This document shows, piece by piece, positions 5,455-14,646 of a DNA stretch of 64,000 bases. How positions within the stretch are numbered: position 1 is the first letter of the stretch; every line of letters starts with the position of its first letter. The position numbers were made by a program, and so were the translations under genes. The DNA lies in contig NZ_BCUY01000010.1 in NCBI RefSeq assembly GCF_001591465.1, positions 1 to 64,000 on the forward strand. Reading direction: 5' to 3'. The notes under the pieces were generated by a model that did not search any database, was not told where the DNA came from, and was given only the letters and a program-made list of their open reading frames with translations. Origin of the DNA: Cytobacillus firmus NBRC 15306. GTDB taxonomy: Bacteria > Bacillota > Bacilli > Bacillales > Cytobacillaceae.

Positions 5455-8403
5455 TTACTCAGCAGTTACTTTACCTTTGATGTCAACACCATTTGATTTA
5501 AGGTCTGTTCCTGTTACTTCAATAGTAGTTAAACCTTTAACAAGTGTTGAAGTTGTACCCAATGTGATAATAGCAGATTCAGTACCTGAAGCTGTTGCTG
5601 TAGCATTTCCAATAGAACCACCATTAGCAAATAGGAAGTCTGCTTCATCAACAGTACCAGCTGTTACTGGTGCGTTAAATGTTAACAATACTTTCTCACC
5701 AGTATCACCAATACCATTGTTGTTAGCATCCAATAACTTAGCAGTTACTAGTTTTGGAGATACAGAAGCTGTTTGCTCAGTTCTGAAACTGATTGATTTT
5801 GCAGAATCAAGCGCATCTGCACCATATGCAGCTGTATTTTTAACATTAGTTGTAACTGTTACTTTGTAAACTGCATCTGCACTTAAGAACCCTACTGGTT
5901 TAATTACAATCTTTTTAGAATCTGCAGAATCTACTTCCACTGTGTAAGCTGAACCGTTAGTAGCAAGTGGTGTACCGTCTTTTTCAACAGTAATGTTTGC
6001 AGCTGTTACAGTAGATGCATCGACAGGTGTATTGAATGTCAATGTAAGTGGTGCATTAACCGCAACACCAGTTTGACCATCAGTTACTGAAGAACTGTCT
6101 AACGCTAAATCTGTAGCTGCAGTACCAGTACGGAAAGTAAATGTTTTAGCATCTGCAATATTTCCAGCTGCGTCTTTAACATTTTCAACCTTAACATCAT
6201 ACTCAGAGTTAGTTGCAAGTTTAGCACCAGTATTTAATTTATAAACAACACCTTGGTTGAACGTAACAGTTTCTGTATTTCCTAATCCAGTTACAGCTTT
6301 GTTCACAGTTACTAGATTATTAGCTGTGTCAACTCCTGTTACAACATATGTTCCAGCTAATGTACTGAAAGTAATGATATTACCTGCAGTAAATTTGGAA
6401 GCATCAGCTACCTCAAAAGTTTTATCAGAGTTAGAAAGAGCTGCTACTGCTGCAGTTGTTGTTGTTGCTTTCGTAGCATAGTTGATTGCATCAATGCTAT
6501 ATGGCGCAGCTGTACCGTCAGACTTTTTCACTACTTTAACATTATCAGCATTTAGTGACGCACTTTGTAAATCACTCTCAGTATCGTTGATAACAACTGC
6601 TAGATATGCTTCATCTACAGCTACACCAGTTGCAAAGTTAGCAGGTGAAGAAACTGTCGTATCAACTACTGGTTTAGTACCAGTTGTGAAAGTGAATTCA
6701 ACTTTTTGTACATCATTTCCGTTTGCATCTTTAACTGATGTAGGAATTGTGATGCGGTAAGTTGAATCAGCAGACCATGCAGCTGTTTTATCAACTTCAA
6801 TTGTTTTATTGCTATTTACTAATGAAACAACTACAGCCGCATCTGTTTCAGCAGTATAAGTACCATTTGCATTTAGTTTTTCAACTACAACTAAATCATC
6901 TAATACATAACTTCCAGCATCTGTTTTTAGTGCTTGGTCAAAGTTAAAGTAGAAGTTCGTAGTGTTTGCAGATGCAATATTTGTTACTCCGCTTTCACGA
7001 ACGGTATTAGTAGTTGAATAAGCTGAACCAGATTGTACTTTAGTCAACTTAGTTGCCGCTGCTGCTTCTGAATTGAATAATACTTTATAATCTGCAGCTA
7101 ATGTGTTAGCTGCTACGTCAGCTGCTGTTTTCTTAACAGTTAAACGGTATGTTTTGTTAGCATCTAATTTGTTAGAAGCTGAAGGTTTTACTGTTAAAGT
7201 TTTACCATCTTGGCTTAGTGTTGAAGTCCAGTTTGAGAAACTTGCTACTGGAGTATTATTATTTGAAACATCTTCAAGAATAACGTCTGTACCTAATACT
7301 AATTTAGCAGCATTCATTTTTTCACTAAAATTAATAGTGAATGTACCATCAAGTGCTACTCCATCAGCAGCGTTTGCCGGTGTTGAAGAAACGATTGTTG
7401 GTGCTGTGAAATCTGAAGTTGTAAATGTAGTAACAGATTTAGTCACTTTAATTCCTTTAGCAGTTTTCACTCCATCAATTGTTACTTCGTATTGATTGTT
7501 TTCTGCTAAATCAGCACGTGGAGTAACGATAACATAACGTGAACCTTCTTCATAGCTCACTGTAGCATCTACAGTTGAACCAGTTACTTTATCAACAAGT
7601 TTAACAGTTGTTCCATTTACAGTTGACGCATCAACTGCTGCTGAGAATTGTGCACGATATTTGAATGCATCATTTCCACCAGAAGATGTGATTTTGTTAT
7701 AAACAGTTGTAGCACCATTTGTTGGAGTAATATTTTGAACTCCTACTGGAGTGATTCCATAGAAAAAGTTATATGAAGTAGCTGTAAGTTTGTTTCCAGC
7801 TAAATCAGCAATCCCAGCGCCAACTTCTAAGCGATAATCATTGTCTGCTACAAGATTCGCAGAAGGAGCAACAGTTACAGAAGTTGCCGTAATTCCTGAT
7901 AATGAAACAGCTACATATTCTTCTTTAGTAATGTTATATAATTTAACATTAGAAGTTGATAATGTATTTGTATCCAAATTTTTATTGAAAGTTAAAGTAA
8001 TTGCTTCAGTTGCAGTATCAACAACCGCACCCTCAATATTAGTTGTTCCAGTTACCCCATGAGTAAATGTAGCGTTTGTAATAATTGGGTTTGCAGAAAC
8101 AGTGAAGCTAGTAGTAGACTTTTTAACTGCTACTCCCTTAGCATCTTTAACTCCATCAACTGTTAGTACGTATGATTTACCAGGAGCAAGTGTGTTACCA
8201 GCAGAAAGCTCTACTGTAGCAACTTTTTTCTCGGAATCATAAGAAACAGTAGCAAGTTGTTTTACTCCATCTTGTGTAAGGTAAACAGTGCCTGTAGTAA
8301 CAGTAGCAGCGTCAACTGCATCACTAAAGTTCACTTCAAATTTAGAGTTAGCAAGTACGTCTGTTGCCGGAAGTGATTGTTTAACATCATTAGCGTTAAT
8401 CGC
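5455..8403 (-). pseudogene. Promoterless S-layer C-terminal cassette (silent)
   Basis: 982 codons of S-layer-type Ig-like (Big_5/SbsA-Ig) repeats, with recurring units such as SSTPANAADGVALDGTFTI and FTTG or FRTG ends. It has no signal peptide, no SbsC-like wall-binding domain, no ribosome site and no promoter. The frame can be opened upstream to an ATG at 8460, but those 19 codons have no surface-protein character. At 8395-8405 the minus strand reads GTGCGATTAAC, identical to the junction at codons 261-264 of the intact S-layer gene and in the same frame. Joining there would give a 1243-residue S-layer protein. I call it a silent or displaced cassette, not a decayed gene: the frame is fully open. 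Confidence 0.85.
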
Positions 8404-8405
8404 AC
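8395..8405 (-). other. Candidate attachment core at silent cassette
   Basis: GTGCGATTAAC, the exact 11-mer also found at 19405-19415. Sequence on the coding side differs between the two sites but both continue as S-layer Ig-like protein. Upstream here the sequence is unrelated non-coding DNA with two GAAACTC copies, as expected of the far end of an integrated element. Confidence 0.5.
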
Positions 8406-8460
8406 AAAAGCAACCTGAAAAATCCGAGTTTCTTCCATAATGTAAGTCCATGCGGCTCAA

Positions 8461-8816
8461 GGAGTTTCCAACCCTACATCAAGTCATCCATAGTTGCTCA
8501 ATACAGAAGAACGAGAAAGTTTTCGCATAAATACGAAATCAATACAGACTCAATCATGACGGAATCAATAGAAATCTGTGTTGCTAAGAGATGTCCGTTC
8601 CCCCAGTTCCCATTCACCCCCGACAACTAAAACCTCACGCATCCGATGGGAGCCAAGCAATCCCCAAAATTCCCTAGTTCCCCTAGCATAAAAACAGAGA
8701 GATAAAAAAAATAAACCCTCTCCATAAAAGGTAAGGGTGTTGTCCAACTTCCTCCTGGACAGGATTTTGTGTAGAACCTCGAATTTTCTCTGTTCCGCTC
8801 TAATAAGCCACTTGGA
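8461..8816. repeat. Intergenic stretch with G-rich repeat
   Basis: No credible gene. On the minus strand 8592-8690 is G-rich, with GGGAACTGGGGGAA and GGGGAACTAGGGAA. The first occurs in inverted orientation at 10009-10022. At 8571-8588 a CTTAGCAACA-AGATTTC block is nearly identical to part of the leader at 13806-13823. This looks like a dispersed Bacillus-type repeat at the border of the inserted region. Confidence 0.45.
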
Positions 8817-9176
8817 TTATCCTGTCAGCAATTCAGGACGCTTCACTAAGAAATAGAGTTTACCTAATGTATTATCGGCCTGCTGGAACATCCACTTTTT
8901 GTCGTCTTCCATAATTAGCTTCCACAATAATTGACCATAGAAAAACGCTGATGTTTGCTTATCTTGTATCAGTTCATAGATAGGATAAAATACGCTGCCT
9001 TTCCAATGTTTTGGTGGGAGATAGCTGGAATTAAAGACTTCCTCATTCTCAATAATATTTGTTAAATGGTCAATGATTAAGCCTAGCTTCACCTTATCCA
9101 TCTGCTTGTAATAAAACAAGAACTTGTCATTGTGAGGTACTTTATCCATTCTCTTTCCTTCAATTGAAAACAACAT
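8817..9176 (-). CDS. Hypothetical protein, 119 aa
   Basis: Family not recognised. It is a soluble, helical, Lys/Tyr-rich protein ending KLYFLVKRPELLTG. I use the ATG at 9176, with GGAGGG six bases upstream. A longer frame to 9374 would overlap the divergent gene and has no ribosome site. It is divergent from the EVE-like gene and may share its promoter region; together they look like accessory cargo. Confidence 0.55.
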   Translation of the reverse strand: MLFSIEGKRMDKVPHNDKFLFYYKQMDKVKLGLIIDHLTNIIENEEVFNSSYLPPKHWKGSVFYPIYELIQDKQTSAFFYGQLLWKLIMEDDKKWMFQQADNTLGKLYFLVKRPELLTG

Positions 9177-9282
9177 TAGAATCCCTCCATCAGCATGTAA
9201 TTGGTAATCCTTGCAATTTAAAGATAACACAGGTATTATAATATGTAAATAGATGTGATTACATGTGATTGGAGTGTTTGAG

Positions 9283-9906
9283 ATGATTATTGAAAAAAAT
9301 GTATGGATACTACGTCCAATGCCACACAGCATTAACAGAATGAAACAATTCTTGGATGGAGGCTTCATTGCCATTGGTTATCCAGCTGGAAAGTCCTTTA
9401 ATGGAATGAGTTACGATGAATTAAAGGATATACTAGACCAAGAAAAATGGTCTGAGGGAATCGGTAATGTTAACTTGTTTGTGCTCATGATGAAGGTTGG
9501 GGACTATGTCATTGTTCCTGATGATAATAAAAAGGATGTCTATATTGGTGAAATTGTTAGTGAATATTACCATGACCCAAAGGTTGATAAACCAAATCAA
9601 GGCTCTTATCCTCATCAACGAGAAGTAAAATGGTTCTTTGATAAGAAGCCATTATTAAGAAGCGAATTGCCAGAGGAACTTAAAGGCTCGTTAAGATATC
9701 CAGGAACCATTGCTAATATCACTAAACATCGTTCCATTGTTGAGAAACTAATAAATAATGAATCAAATACTATACAAGACGAGAATAGTAGCCCTCTCCT
9801 AAATAAAGCCATCCATGTATTAGAGGAATTACTCGATGATTCCAATACAGAAATTCGATTAAGAGCTGCGGAAGCAATTGTTAAGTATTATTCAGAAAAA
9901 AAGTAA
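9283..9906 (+). CDS. EVE/PUA-like domain protein, accessory
   Basis: 207 aa. The N-terminal 150 residues (VWILRPMPHS near the start, a GFIAIGYPAG strand pair, VGDYVIVPDD, then VYIGEIVSEY) resemble the EVE-type PUA-fold modules found at the N-terminus of Mrr-like and other modification-dependent restriction proteins. The C-terminal tail (about 165-207) is helical and HEAT-like (LLDDSNTEIRLRAAEAIVKYY). No nuclease motif is visible. The start at 9283 has GGAG eight bases upstream. It could be a reader module of a defence system, but no partner nuclease is adjacent. Confidence 0.5.
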   Translation: MIIEKNVWILRPMPHSINRMKQFLDGGFIAIGYPAGKSFNGMSYDELKDILDQEKWSEGIGNVNLFVLMMKVGDYVIVPDDNKKDVYIGEIVSEYYHDPKVDKPNQGSYPHQREVKWFFDKKPLLRSELPEELKGSLRYPGTIANITKHRSIVEKLINNESNTIQDENSSPLLNKAIHVLEELLDDSNTEIRLRAAEAIVKYYSEKK

Positions 9907-10003
9907 ATCCAAATATCAAAGAACCAAACAAAGAGAGAACGTATATGGATAACAACCTTACTCCTTATAAACCAACTGCTAAGATACTAGCTCACACAAA
10001 ATA

Positions 10004-10098
10004 TGGTGGGGGAACTGGGGGAATAGCCGAAAGCCCTTGTCCTGCATGGATTTCGCTTCCCCTCGGCAGTGGGACGATGAACGGGGGGCGGGGGAATA
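10004..10098. repeat. G-rich repeat element
   Basis: A run with GGTGGGGGAACTGGGGGAA at its start and GGGGGGCGGGGGAA at its end. The opening motif is the inverse of one near 8595-8608. Its GC content is far above the surroundings. It lies between the EVE-like gene and the terminator of the HTH/RHH gene. No coding capacity is credible. Confidence 0.4.
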
Positions 10099-10104
10099 GA
10101 AAAA

Positions 10105-10134
10105 CAGCTAGCCATTTATTAGCTAGCTGTTCGT
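10105..10134 (-). terminator. Terminator of DUF927-recombinase operon
   Basis: Perfect 10-bp stem AACAGCTAGC/GCTAGCTGTT followed by TTTTCTATT on the minus strand. The stop codon of the HTH/RHH gene lies inside the stem. Confidence 0.8.
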
Positions 10135-10920
10135 TTTGAGTAAGCTTTCTATTTCGTATTCAAACCCATATTTCTGAAAGAACTCGATGACTGCCACTTC
10201 AAACAACTCCCGCTGCTTGATGTTGCGTTGGTTGCAGTATTCCACCGCCATATCCTGCAGGCTCTCTGACATTTGTATCGTTTTACCGCTTGTTCTTCCT
10301 GGAATGATGTAACGGGGAATCGTATCACTTTGCCCCATTGGCATGACTAGCTCCAGCAACTTCTCCTTGTTCTTCTCTAGCATGTCAAACAGCGGGAGAT
10401 AGCTTTGCAATTTATTTATAACGTCATCGTTCACTTGCAGTTCTTTTGTTTCCACTACTTCAAGCTTCACTTCCTGAACAGGCGGGACTTCAACCTTTTT
10501 AGGTTCTATTCTATCTACATGCCCTGTCTTCTTTTTATAATTTTTATCATCTGGTGACCATTGATAGCCTTTTGCCGTCATGTATTCGGCTAACTCCTTG
10601 TAATCTTTGAATCCAGCTTTCTTACAAATTTCCTCAATCATAAAGTCAGGTTCTTTCATCATGTCGATGACAATGGTTGCTTTCGTGTGTGGCATGGCTT
10701 TGTTTTTATATTCTTTTGCTGATGGCAGTTTTGGGACATATGTTTGCTTGGTACTGTCCCATGTGAAATTTTTTCTCCGCATGTACATATCAACGCTTTT
10801 ATAATTCGTGTGTCCGAACATCTCTGCTAATTCATCCCTCGTTAGTCCTGCCGCAAGTCCCTGTAGGATTTCATTGACTCTTTCATCGTAAATTGGCTTC
10901 TCTACTTCTTGTGTTGCCAT
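10123..10920 (-). CDS. DNA-binding protein with C-terminal RHH, 265 aa
   Basis: The N-terminus (about 10-60) looks like a small helix-turn-helix (LAAGLTRDELAEMFGHTNYKS), and a second similar helical unit follows at about 90-120 (EEICKKAGFKDYKELAEYM). The C-terminal 60 residues read as ribbon-helix-helix: KTIQMSESLQDMAVEYCNQ, then RELFEVAVIEFFQKYGF. The start at 10920 has AGGAGG nine bases upstream. It is the last gene of the DUF927-recombinase operon, separated from the recombinase by a hairpin. A role as regulator or accessory recombination protein is likely but not shown. Confidence 0.6.
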   Translation of the reverse strand: MATQEVEKPIYDERVNEILQGLAAGLTRDELAEMFGHTNYKSVDMYMRRKNFTWDSTKQTYVPKLPSAKEYKNKAMPHTKATIVIDMMKEPDFMIEEICKKAGFKDYKELAEYMTAKGYQWSPDDKNYKKKTGHVDRIEPKKVEVPPVQEVKLEVVETKELQVNDDVINKLQSYLPLFDMLEKNKEKLLELVMPMGQSDTIPRYIIPGRTSGKTIQMSESLQDMAVEYCNQRNIKQRELFEVAVIEFFQKYGFEYEIESLLKTNS

Positions 10921-10954
10921 GGTTATCATCCTCCTATTATATGGTTCCAACAAA

Positions 10955-10978
10955 GGGAGAGGTTGTTGCCCCTCTCCC
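10955..10978 (-). terminator. Hairpin between recombinase 3 and HTH/RHH gene
   Basis: Perfect stem GGGAGAGG/CCTCTCCC followed by TTTGTT on the minus strand, 1-2 bases after the recombinase stop and just before the next ribosome site. It may be a partial terminator that sets expression of the last gene. Confidence 0.65.
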
Positions 10979-10979
10979 G

Positions 10980-11849
10980 CTACAATAATTGTATAGCTTG
11001 TGCCAGTTGCTCCTGATTCGCATGGACATACACCGAAGTTGTCTTCAGGTCGGCATGTCCTAGCAGCTTCTGAATATGAACAATGTGAACATCATTTTTC
11101 ACCAAGTTGGATGCGAAGCTATGTCGCAATACATGGCAAGTGATTGTCTTTTTCCACCCTAACTTTCGAGTCGTTTCATGGAGAACACGATTCACATACA
11201 CATCTGACACCCTGCCGGTTTTTGCTAAGGCAAAGAAGTAGTTGCTGTCTGTTTTGGGTCGAATGGTTTTTAGGTATGTTTTCAGTATCGGCATTAGCTT
11301 TGGGCTAATCGGTACTTTTCTTTGCTTATTGCCCTTTCCATGTTCGACAAAGATGATTTCTTTATCCAGGTCAACATCTTCCAATGTTAGCGAAAGGCAT
11401 TCCGTAATACGAAGCCCTGTGTAAAAGAGGAACTGAATGACCGTTTTTATCGTTGGATGCTGGACCGCTTGGACTAGTTCCTCATACTCTTTCACATCCA
11501 TGTATGTCCGCTCCTTCTTTGGTGCTTTTAATTGGTCAATAGGAGCCACAACATTTTCCTTTGTCCATCCTTTACGAATGGCAAATTTATAGAATGACCG
11601 TAATGTATTTAGATGGCGGTTCACACTCGCTGGTTGATAGTTTCGTTCGACACGCAGCATCGTCAAGTAGTCTTCTAAATCCTGCGTTTTTATATCATCC
11701 AGCATCACAAATCCGTTATACTTCTGTTCTAGGAAGCGGTTGGTCATCTCCAAATCCTTTGTATAGCCGCTCAATGTTTCTGGACTGGCATTTCTAGCTG
11801 CCATACCACGAATAAATTCTTTTTTATAATCATAAAACCATTTACTCAT
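10980..11849 (-). CDS. Tyrosine recombinase 3
   Basis: 289 aa, XerD-like but clearly different from the two module recombinases. A SAM-like N-terminal domain is followed by a catalytic domain with Arg in TGLRITE, Lys in GKGNKQR, His-x-x-Arg in HVLRHSF, His in LLGHADL and Tyr in SVYVHA, so it appears active. A GGGGG ribosome site precedes the ATG. It is the middle gene of the DUF927 operon. It may be the integrase of the element ending at 8405, while the module recombinases act elsewhere, or the reverse. Confidence 0.88.
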   Translation of the reverse strand: MSKWFYDYKKEFIRGMAARNASPETLSGYTKDLEMTNRFLEQKYNGFVMLDDIKTQDLEDYLTMLRVERNYQPASVNRHLNTLRSFYKFAIRKGWTKENVVAPIDQLKAPKKERTYMDVKEYEELVQAVQHPTIKTVIQFLFYTGLRITECLSLTLEDVDLDKEIIFVEHGKGNKQRKVPISPKLMPILKTYLKTIRPKTDSNYFFALAKTGRVSDVYVNRVLHETTRKLGWKKTITCHVLRHSFASNLVKNDVHIVHIQKLLGHADLKTTSVYVHANQEQLAQAIQLL

Positions 11850-11870
11850 GTTCTTTTCCCCCTTTTATTT

Positions 11871-11902
11871 ACGAGGAAAAGGATGCAGCTCCTTTTCCTC
11901 GT
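11871..11902 (-). terminator. Hairpin before recombinase 3
   Basis: Perfect 13-bp stem ACGAGGAAAAGGA/TCCTTTTCCTCGT with a 6-base loop, followed directly by the ribosome site of recombinase 3. It has the same layout as the hairpins before recombinases 1 and 2. Confidence 0.7.
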
Positions 11903-11931
11903 CTTATTTCATTACTCTCAATCTAGTCGGT

Positions 11932-13710
11932 TCAATTGTGGGTATGCTTGGACTTTCTTTTTGGTGTGTATTGATAACGTGATAATTCTTCCTCAGATAT
12001 AATTTTACGTATGCCGTAGTTCTCAGCTAACTCTTTATTCATCATGACCGTATATACTTTATCTCTTCCTTTTGAGTCAGGAGTAGTTGGTAAACCGCTA
12101 TTTGCTCGTACCTGTGAATCGATTGGTATTTTGCCTCGATTCGTGTATTTGCCGCTTTCTGTTTTTAAGTAGCCATTTTCTTTCCACTCTTTGCAGATAA
12201 CCTTCGGGTCTGCGTAATTGCCCTCTTTTAACAGTTGTTTGAACTTATGCGGGAAGATGGACACCTCTACCTCATCGTCCCGAAAGTTTATCCTACCCCA
12301 GCATTCGTTTCCATTGAATGCTTGTGTTTCAATGATGAAATACTTGCTGTGCTGCATGACTCTTTCAATCACATATTCATACGATTTATCAGCCATTTCT
12401 CGTTCGGCAGCTGATTCTTCTTCTACCTCATGTAGTATCTTCATCATGCTTTCGATATCTAGTGATAGGTTAAGAGATTCGTTTATCATTTCCGCTGTTG
12501 CTAGAAGGATGCCGAACTTCTCTGATACTCGTGAAAGGAAGTCTGTTTGTGGCAGGTTTTCTTCACAGTAAGCCTTCCAACGCTCACACCGTTCAACTAC
12601 TTTTTCCACTCCAAGCTTAATTAGGTATTGAACAAATGCAATGCCCGCATGACCGTAGTTGTCAAGCAATCCTGTCTTTAGGTTGTTGGAGTTCTCTGCT
12701 GAACTCGTCCAAGTGATATTGCCAAACTCGAACGCCCGCATTCTCAAACCCGCATTTTCATTGGTCTTTTCAAAAAGCGAATGCTCAGCGGTGGAGATAA
12801 TGGTGGTTGACCAGCTGCGTTGTTTTCGTAACTCTCCTTCTTTGTTCATCCGTTCTTTTTCTCGATTTTCTGCAAACATATAAAGGAGCGATGTGTAATC
12901 CTTCATCGTGTTCATAGATGCTTCATCAAGTACAATTGGAATCCCATAGTTGTCACGAAGCAATGCCACAATCGCATTATGGGTTGCACTCCAGCTTTTA
13001 ATTAGTCCCTTTTCATTTTTGCTAGGTCTTCCGAATGGTGATACAGCTAATTGAGCAGCGGTTGTTTTGCCTTGCGTACTATTACCATAGATATGGACAA
13101 TGAGTGTGTCCATATCTTTTACTTTTGAAAGCAGTCCAACAACTGGTGCAGAGAAGCCGAATGCTAGTGCTAGCTCAAGGTGATGGTTCCCCATGACTTC
13201 GGATTGGATGATATCTAACCAGCCTTGCAGCGTTCCTTTTGGCTCAATGTTGTAATCACCGCTATAGATAGAAGCAGGAGGATTCTTCCCTATTATCGAG
13301 TGATGCTTGAAGTAAAGTTGGTCTTCTTTATCTGCCCATCCCATGTGATTGTGTACCGTTTCATAAGGAGCCGAGTCTTCCTGTACTCGCAGGAACTGCA
13401 CCATCGGCTTGACGTTGCTGTGAATCACATCGATTCCTTTACGGCTCAGCTTTTGAAATTCATTTGGTTGTAGGATTTGGTCTCTCAGAATATCAATGGT
13501 TTGATATTGACCTTTATACAAGTATTGCAGGGTTAATGTTGTATCATTGGTTTCAGCTACTTGCCGAACGTTGAGGACTTTTATGAACTTACTTACAAAT
13601 TGCCATTTCGTATTTCCATCCTTGTCTTCCACTTCTACATACAGCTTGTCTTTTGTAAGCATCCACTCGCTATTTCTCCCATATGTTTCTGCCTTTTTCT
13701 TCTGTACCAT
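11932..13710 (-). CDS. DUF927-family ATPase, 592 aa
   Basis: DUF927 proteins are P-loop NTPases related to phage and plasmid primase-helicase proteins and are common on mobile elements. A Walker A motif is visible as YGNSTQGKTTAA (about residue 210) and a Walker B-like strand as IPIVLDEAS (about 265), followed by a sensor-like TTIISTAEHSLF. The start at 13710 is set by AGGAGGAAAGGGC. The frame can be extended to 13764, but that would run into the leader hairpin. First gene of the three-gene operon with recombinase 3 and the HTH/RHH protein. It probably helps DNA replication or processing of the element. Confidence 0.8.
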   Translation of the reverse strand: MVQKKKAETYGRNSEWMLTKDKLYVEVEDKDGNTKWQFVSKFIKVLNVRQVAETNDTTLTLQYLYKGQYQTIDILRDQILQPNEFQKLSRKGIDVIHSNVKPMVQFLRVQEDSAPYETVHNHMGWADKEDQLYFKHHSIIGKNPPASIYSGDYNIEPKGTLQGWLDIIQSEVMGNHHLELALAFGFSAPVVGLLSKVKDMDTLIVHIYGNSTQGKTTAAQLAVSPFGRPSKNEKGLIKSWSATHNAIVALLRDNYGIPIVLDEASMNTMKDYTSLLYMFAENREKERMNKEGELRKQRSWSTTIISTAEHSLFEKTNENAGLRMRAFEFGNITWTSSAENSNNLKTGLLDNYGHAGIAFVQYLIKLGVEKVVERCERWKAYCEENLPQTDFLSRVSEKFGILLATAEMINESLNLSLDIESMMKILHEVEEESAAEREMADKSYEYVIERVMQHSKYFIIETQAFNGNECWGRINFRDDEVEVSIFPHKFKQLLKEGNYADPKVICKEWKENGYLKTESGKYTNRGKIPIDSQVRANSGLPTTPDSKGRDKVYTVMMNKELAENYGIRKIISEEELSRYQYTPKRKSKHTHN

Positions 13711-13750
13711 GCCCTTTCCTCCTATGAATATCAATTTTCTGCAAACAAAA

Positions 13751-13832
13751 AGACGCCCCAGCATACAAAGACTTCATAGAATCGGGCATACTTCTCCCAG
13801 TTCTCATTGAAATCTTTGTTGCTAAGGCGTCT
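13751..13832 (-). ncRNA. Long leader hairpin / attenuator before DUF927 gene
   Basis: On the minus strand AGACGCCTTAGCA plus ACAAAGA pairs with TCTTTGT plus TGCTGGGGCGTCT. This makes a stem of about 20 bp (two G-U pairs, one bulge) capped by a loop of about 40 bases and followed by TTTTTG, about 40 bases before the start codon. It reads as a conditional terminator in a transcribed leader starting near 13937. Part of it recurs at 8571-8588. I do not match it to a known riboswitch. Confidence 0.5.
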
Positions 13833-13944
13833 AGTATCAGGCTACTGCCTGTTATTGACTTGAGTTAGCTTGCACACGGACATAGTCCAGCAGAGGCTTC
13901 CTTGTTTGCAACAATCAAATAGATTGCTATTAAATTGTATCCAT

Positions 13945-13974
13945 ATCTTAAATTATCCATATTATATTTGTCAA
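13945..13974 (-). promoter_or_regulatory. Sigma-A promoter of DUF927 operon
   Basis: TTGACA (13974-13969), an 18-base spacer and TAAGAT (13950-13945) on the minus strand, giving an untranslated leader of about 220 bases. The region between the RHH terminator and the DUF927 gene contains only this promoter and the structured leader. Confidence 0.6.
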
Positions 13975-13988
13975 CTATTTTATTTGAA

Positions 13989-14017
13989 GTCCCATAGCCT
14001 ACAATCGGCTATGGGAC
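13989..14017 (-). terminator. Terminator of RHH gene, copy 2
   Basis: Perfect 11-bp stem GTCCCATAGCC/GGCTATGGGAC with a 7-base loop, downstream of the RHH stop. Confidence 0.8.
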
Positions 14018-14046
14018 AATTAGTCTCAATTTATATCAATAAATAT

Positions 14047-14496
14047 TTATTGATTACGTTCTTGGTATTGGTTCATTAGATATTCTGTTACACTATCATT
14101 TATGAATTTGGTTATAGACTCAATCTGTCCCTGCTTCTGTAGCATACGTATAATTTGATGCACGTTTTTCTCAAGGTATGTCGTGATTCTGACATGAGTT
14201 TCATTGAAAGATTGCTTTTTTGGCTGCTGCTTAACATGAAAGGGCTTGCCGTTCAGATAGAGCTGCTCTTGGTCTGCTTGGTCATTGTCAAAATGAGAAT
14301 CCCATTTATCCGATGATTCGCTTTCATCAACCTCCACCTCTTCTTCCCCTTCTTCGAGTTCCTCTCCATATTCCATTTCTTCCTCTTGCTCTTCATTACT
14401 TTCCCAGTGTAGACCAGATGATGATTCTTCATTTCGGAACCTGCTTAGGTCGATGTTCCTCTTTCTTCTCGTTCCATAGTAACTGCCATGATTCAT
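14047..14496 (-). CDS. Ribbon-helix-helix protein, module copy 2
   Basis: 149 aa paralogue of the protein at 1451-1888: N-terminal YYGTRRKRNIDLSRF, a Glu-rich linker (about 25-75) and a C-terminal ribbon-helix-helix (HVRITTYLEKNVHQIIRMLQ, then SITKFINDSV). The start at 14496 has GGAG eight bases upstream. Tandem TCTACATCCACA-like repeats sit directly upstream. A basic N-terminal tail with an acidic linker is unusual for small RHH repressors and may bind a partner. Confidence 0.7.
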   Translation of the reverse strand: MNHGSYYGTRRKRNIDLSRFRNEESSSGLHWESNEEQEEEMEYGEELEEGEEEVEVDESESSDKWDSHFDNDQADQEQLYLNGKPFHVKQQPKKQSFNETHVRITTYLEKNVHQIIRMLQKQGQIESITKFINDSVTEYLMNQYQERNQ

Positions 14497-14532
14497 TGCT
14501 TTTACTCCTCTCACCCTTTTTTATCGATATCG

Positions 14533-14564
14533 ACTCTACATCCACATCTACCCTGACGTAGACC
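14533..14564 (-). promoter_or_regulatory. Candidate RHH operator, copy 2
   Basis: Direct repeats TCTACATCCACA and TCTACCCTGACG followed by TAGACC, placed as the repeats in copy 1 (1907-1941) and next to the same AT-rich block. The shared element is TCTAC/GTAGA. Confidence 0.45.
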
Positions 14565-14646
14565 CATTATTTTATTGTTTTTATCTGTGTGAGGTTATAA
14601 AAGGTAAAAAAATCGAGGGTATTACGTTTGTATTCGGATGAATGCT

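Noticed and set aside
5408..8062. Several plus-strand open frames of 60-150 codons opposite the silent S-layer cassette
   Set aside because: They are mirror frames of a Val/Thr/Ala-rich repetitive coding region, with no ribosome sites and no recognisable protein features. The same holds for plus-strand frames opposite the intact S-layer gene.
8565..8747. A 60-codon minus-strand frame as a gene
   Set aside because: It lies in a G-rich dispersed repeat, has no ribosome site and its peptide (VVGGEWELGERTS type) is of the kind produced by translating Bacillus intergenic repeats.
9945..10139. Plus-strand 64-codon frame after the EVE-like gene
   Set aside because: It runs through the G-rich repeat and a terminator hairpin and shows no protein-like composition.
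13751..13974. T-box or other known riboswitch in the DUF927 leader
   Set aside because: No T-box AGGGTGG motif, no GEMM GACGCAAAGCC and no other core I know; left as an unassigned structured leader.
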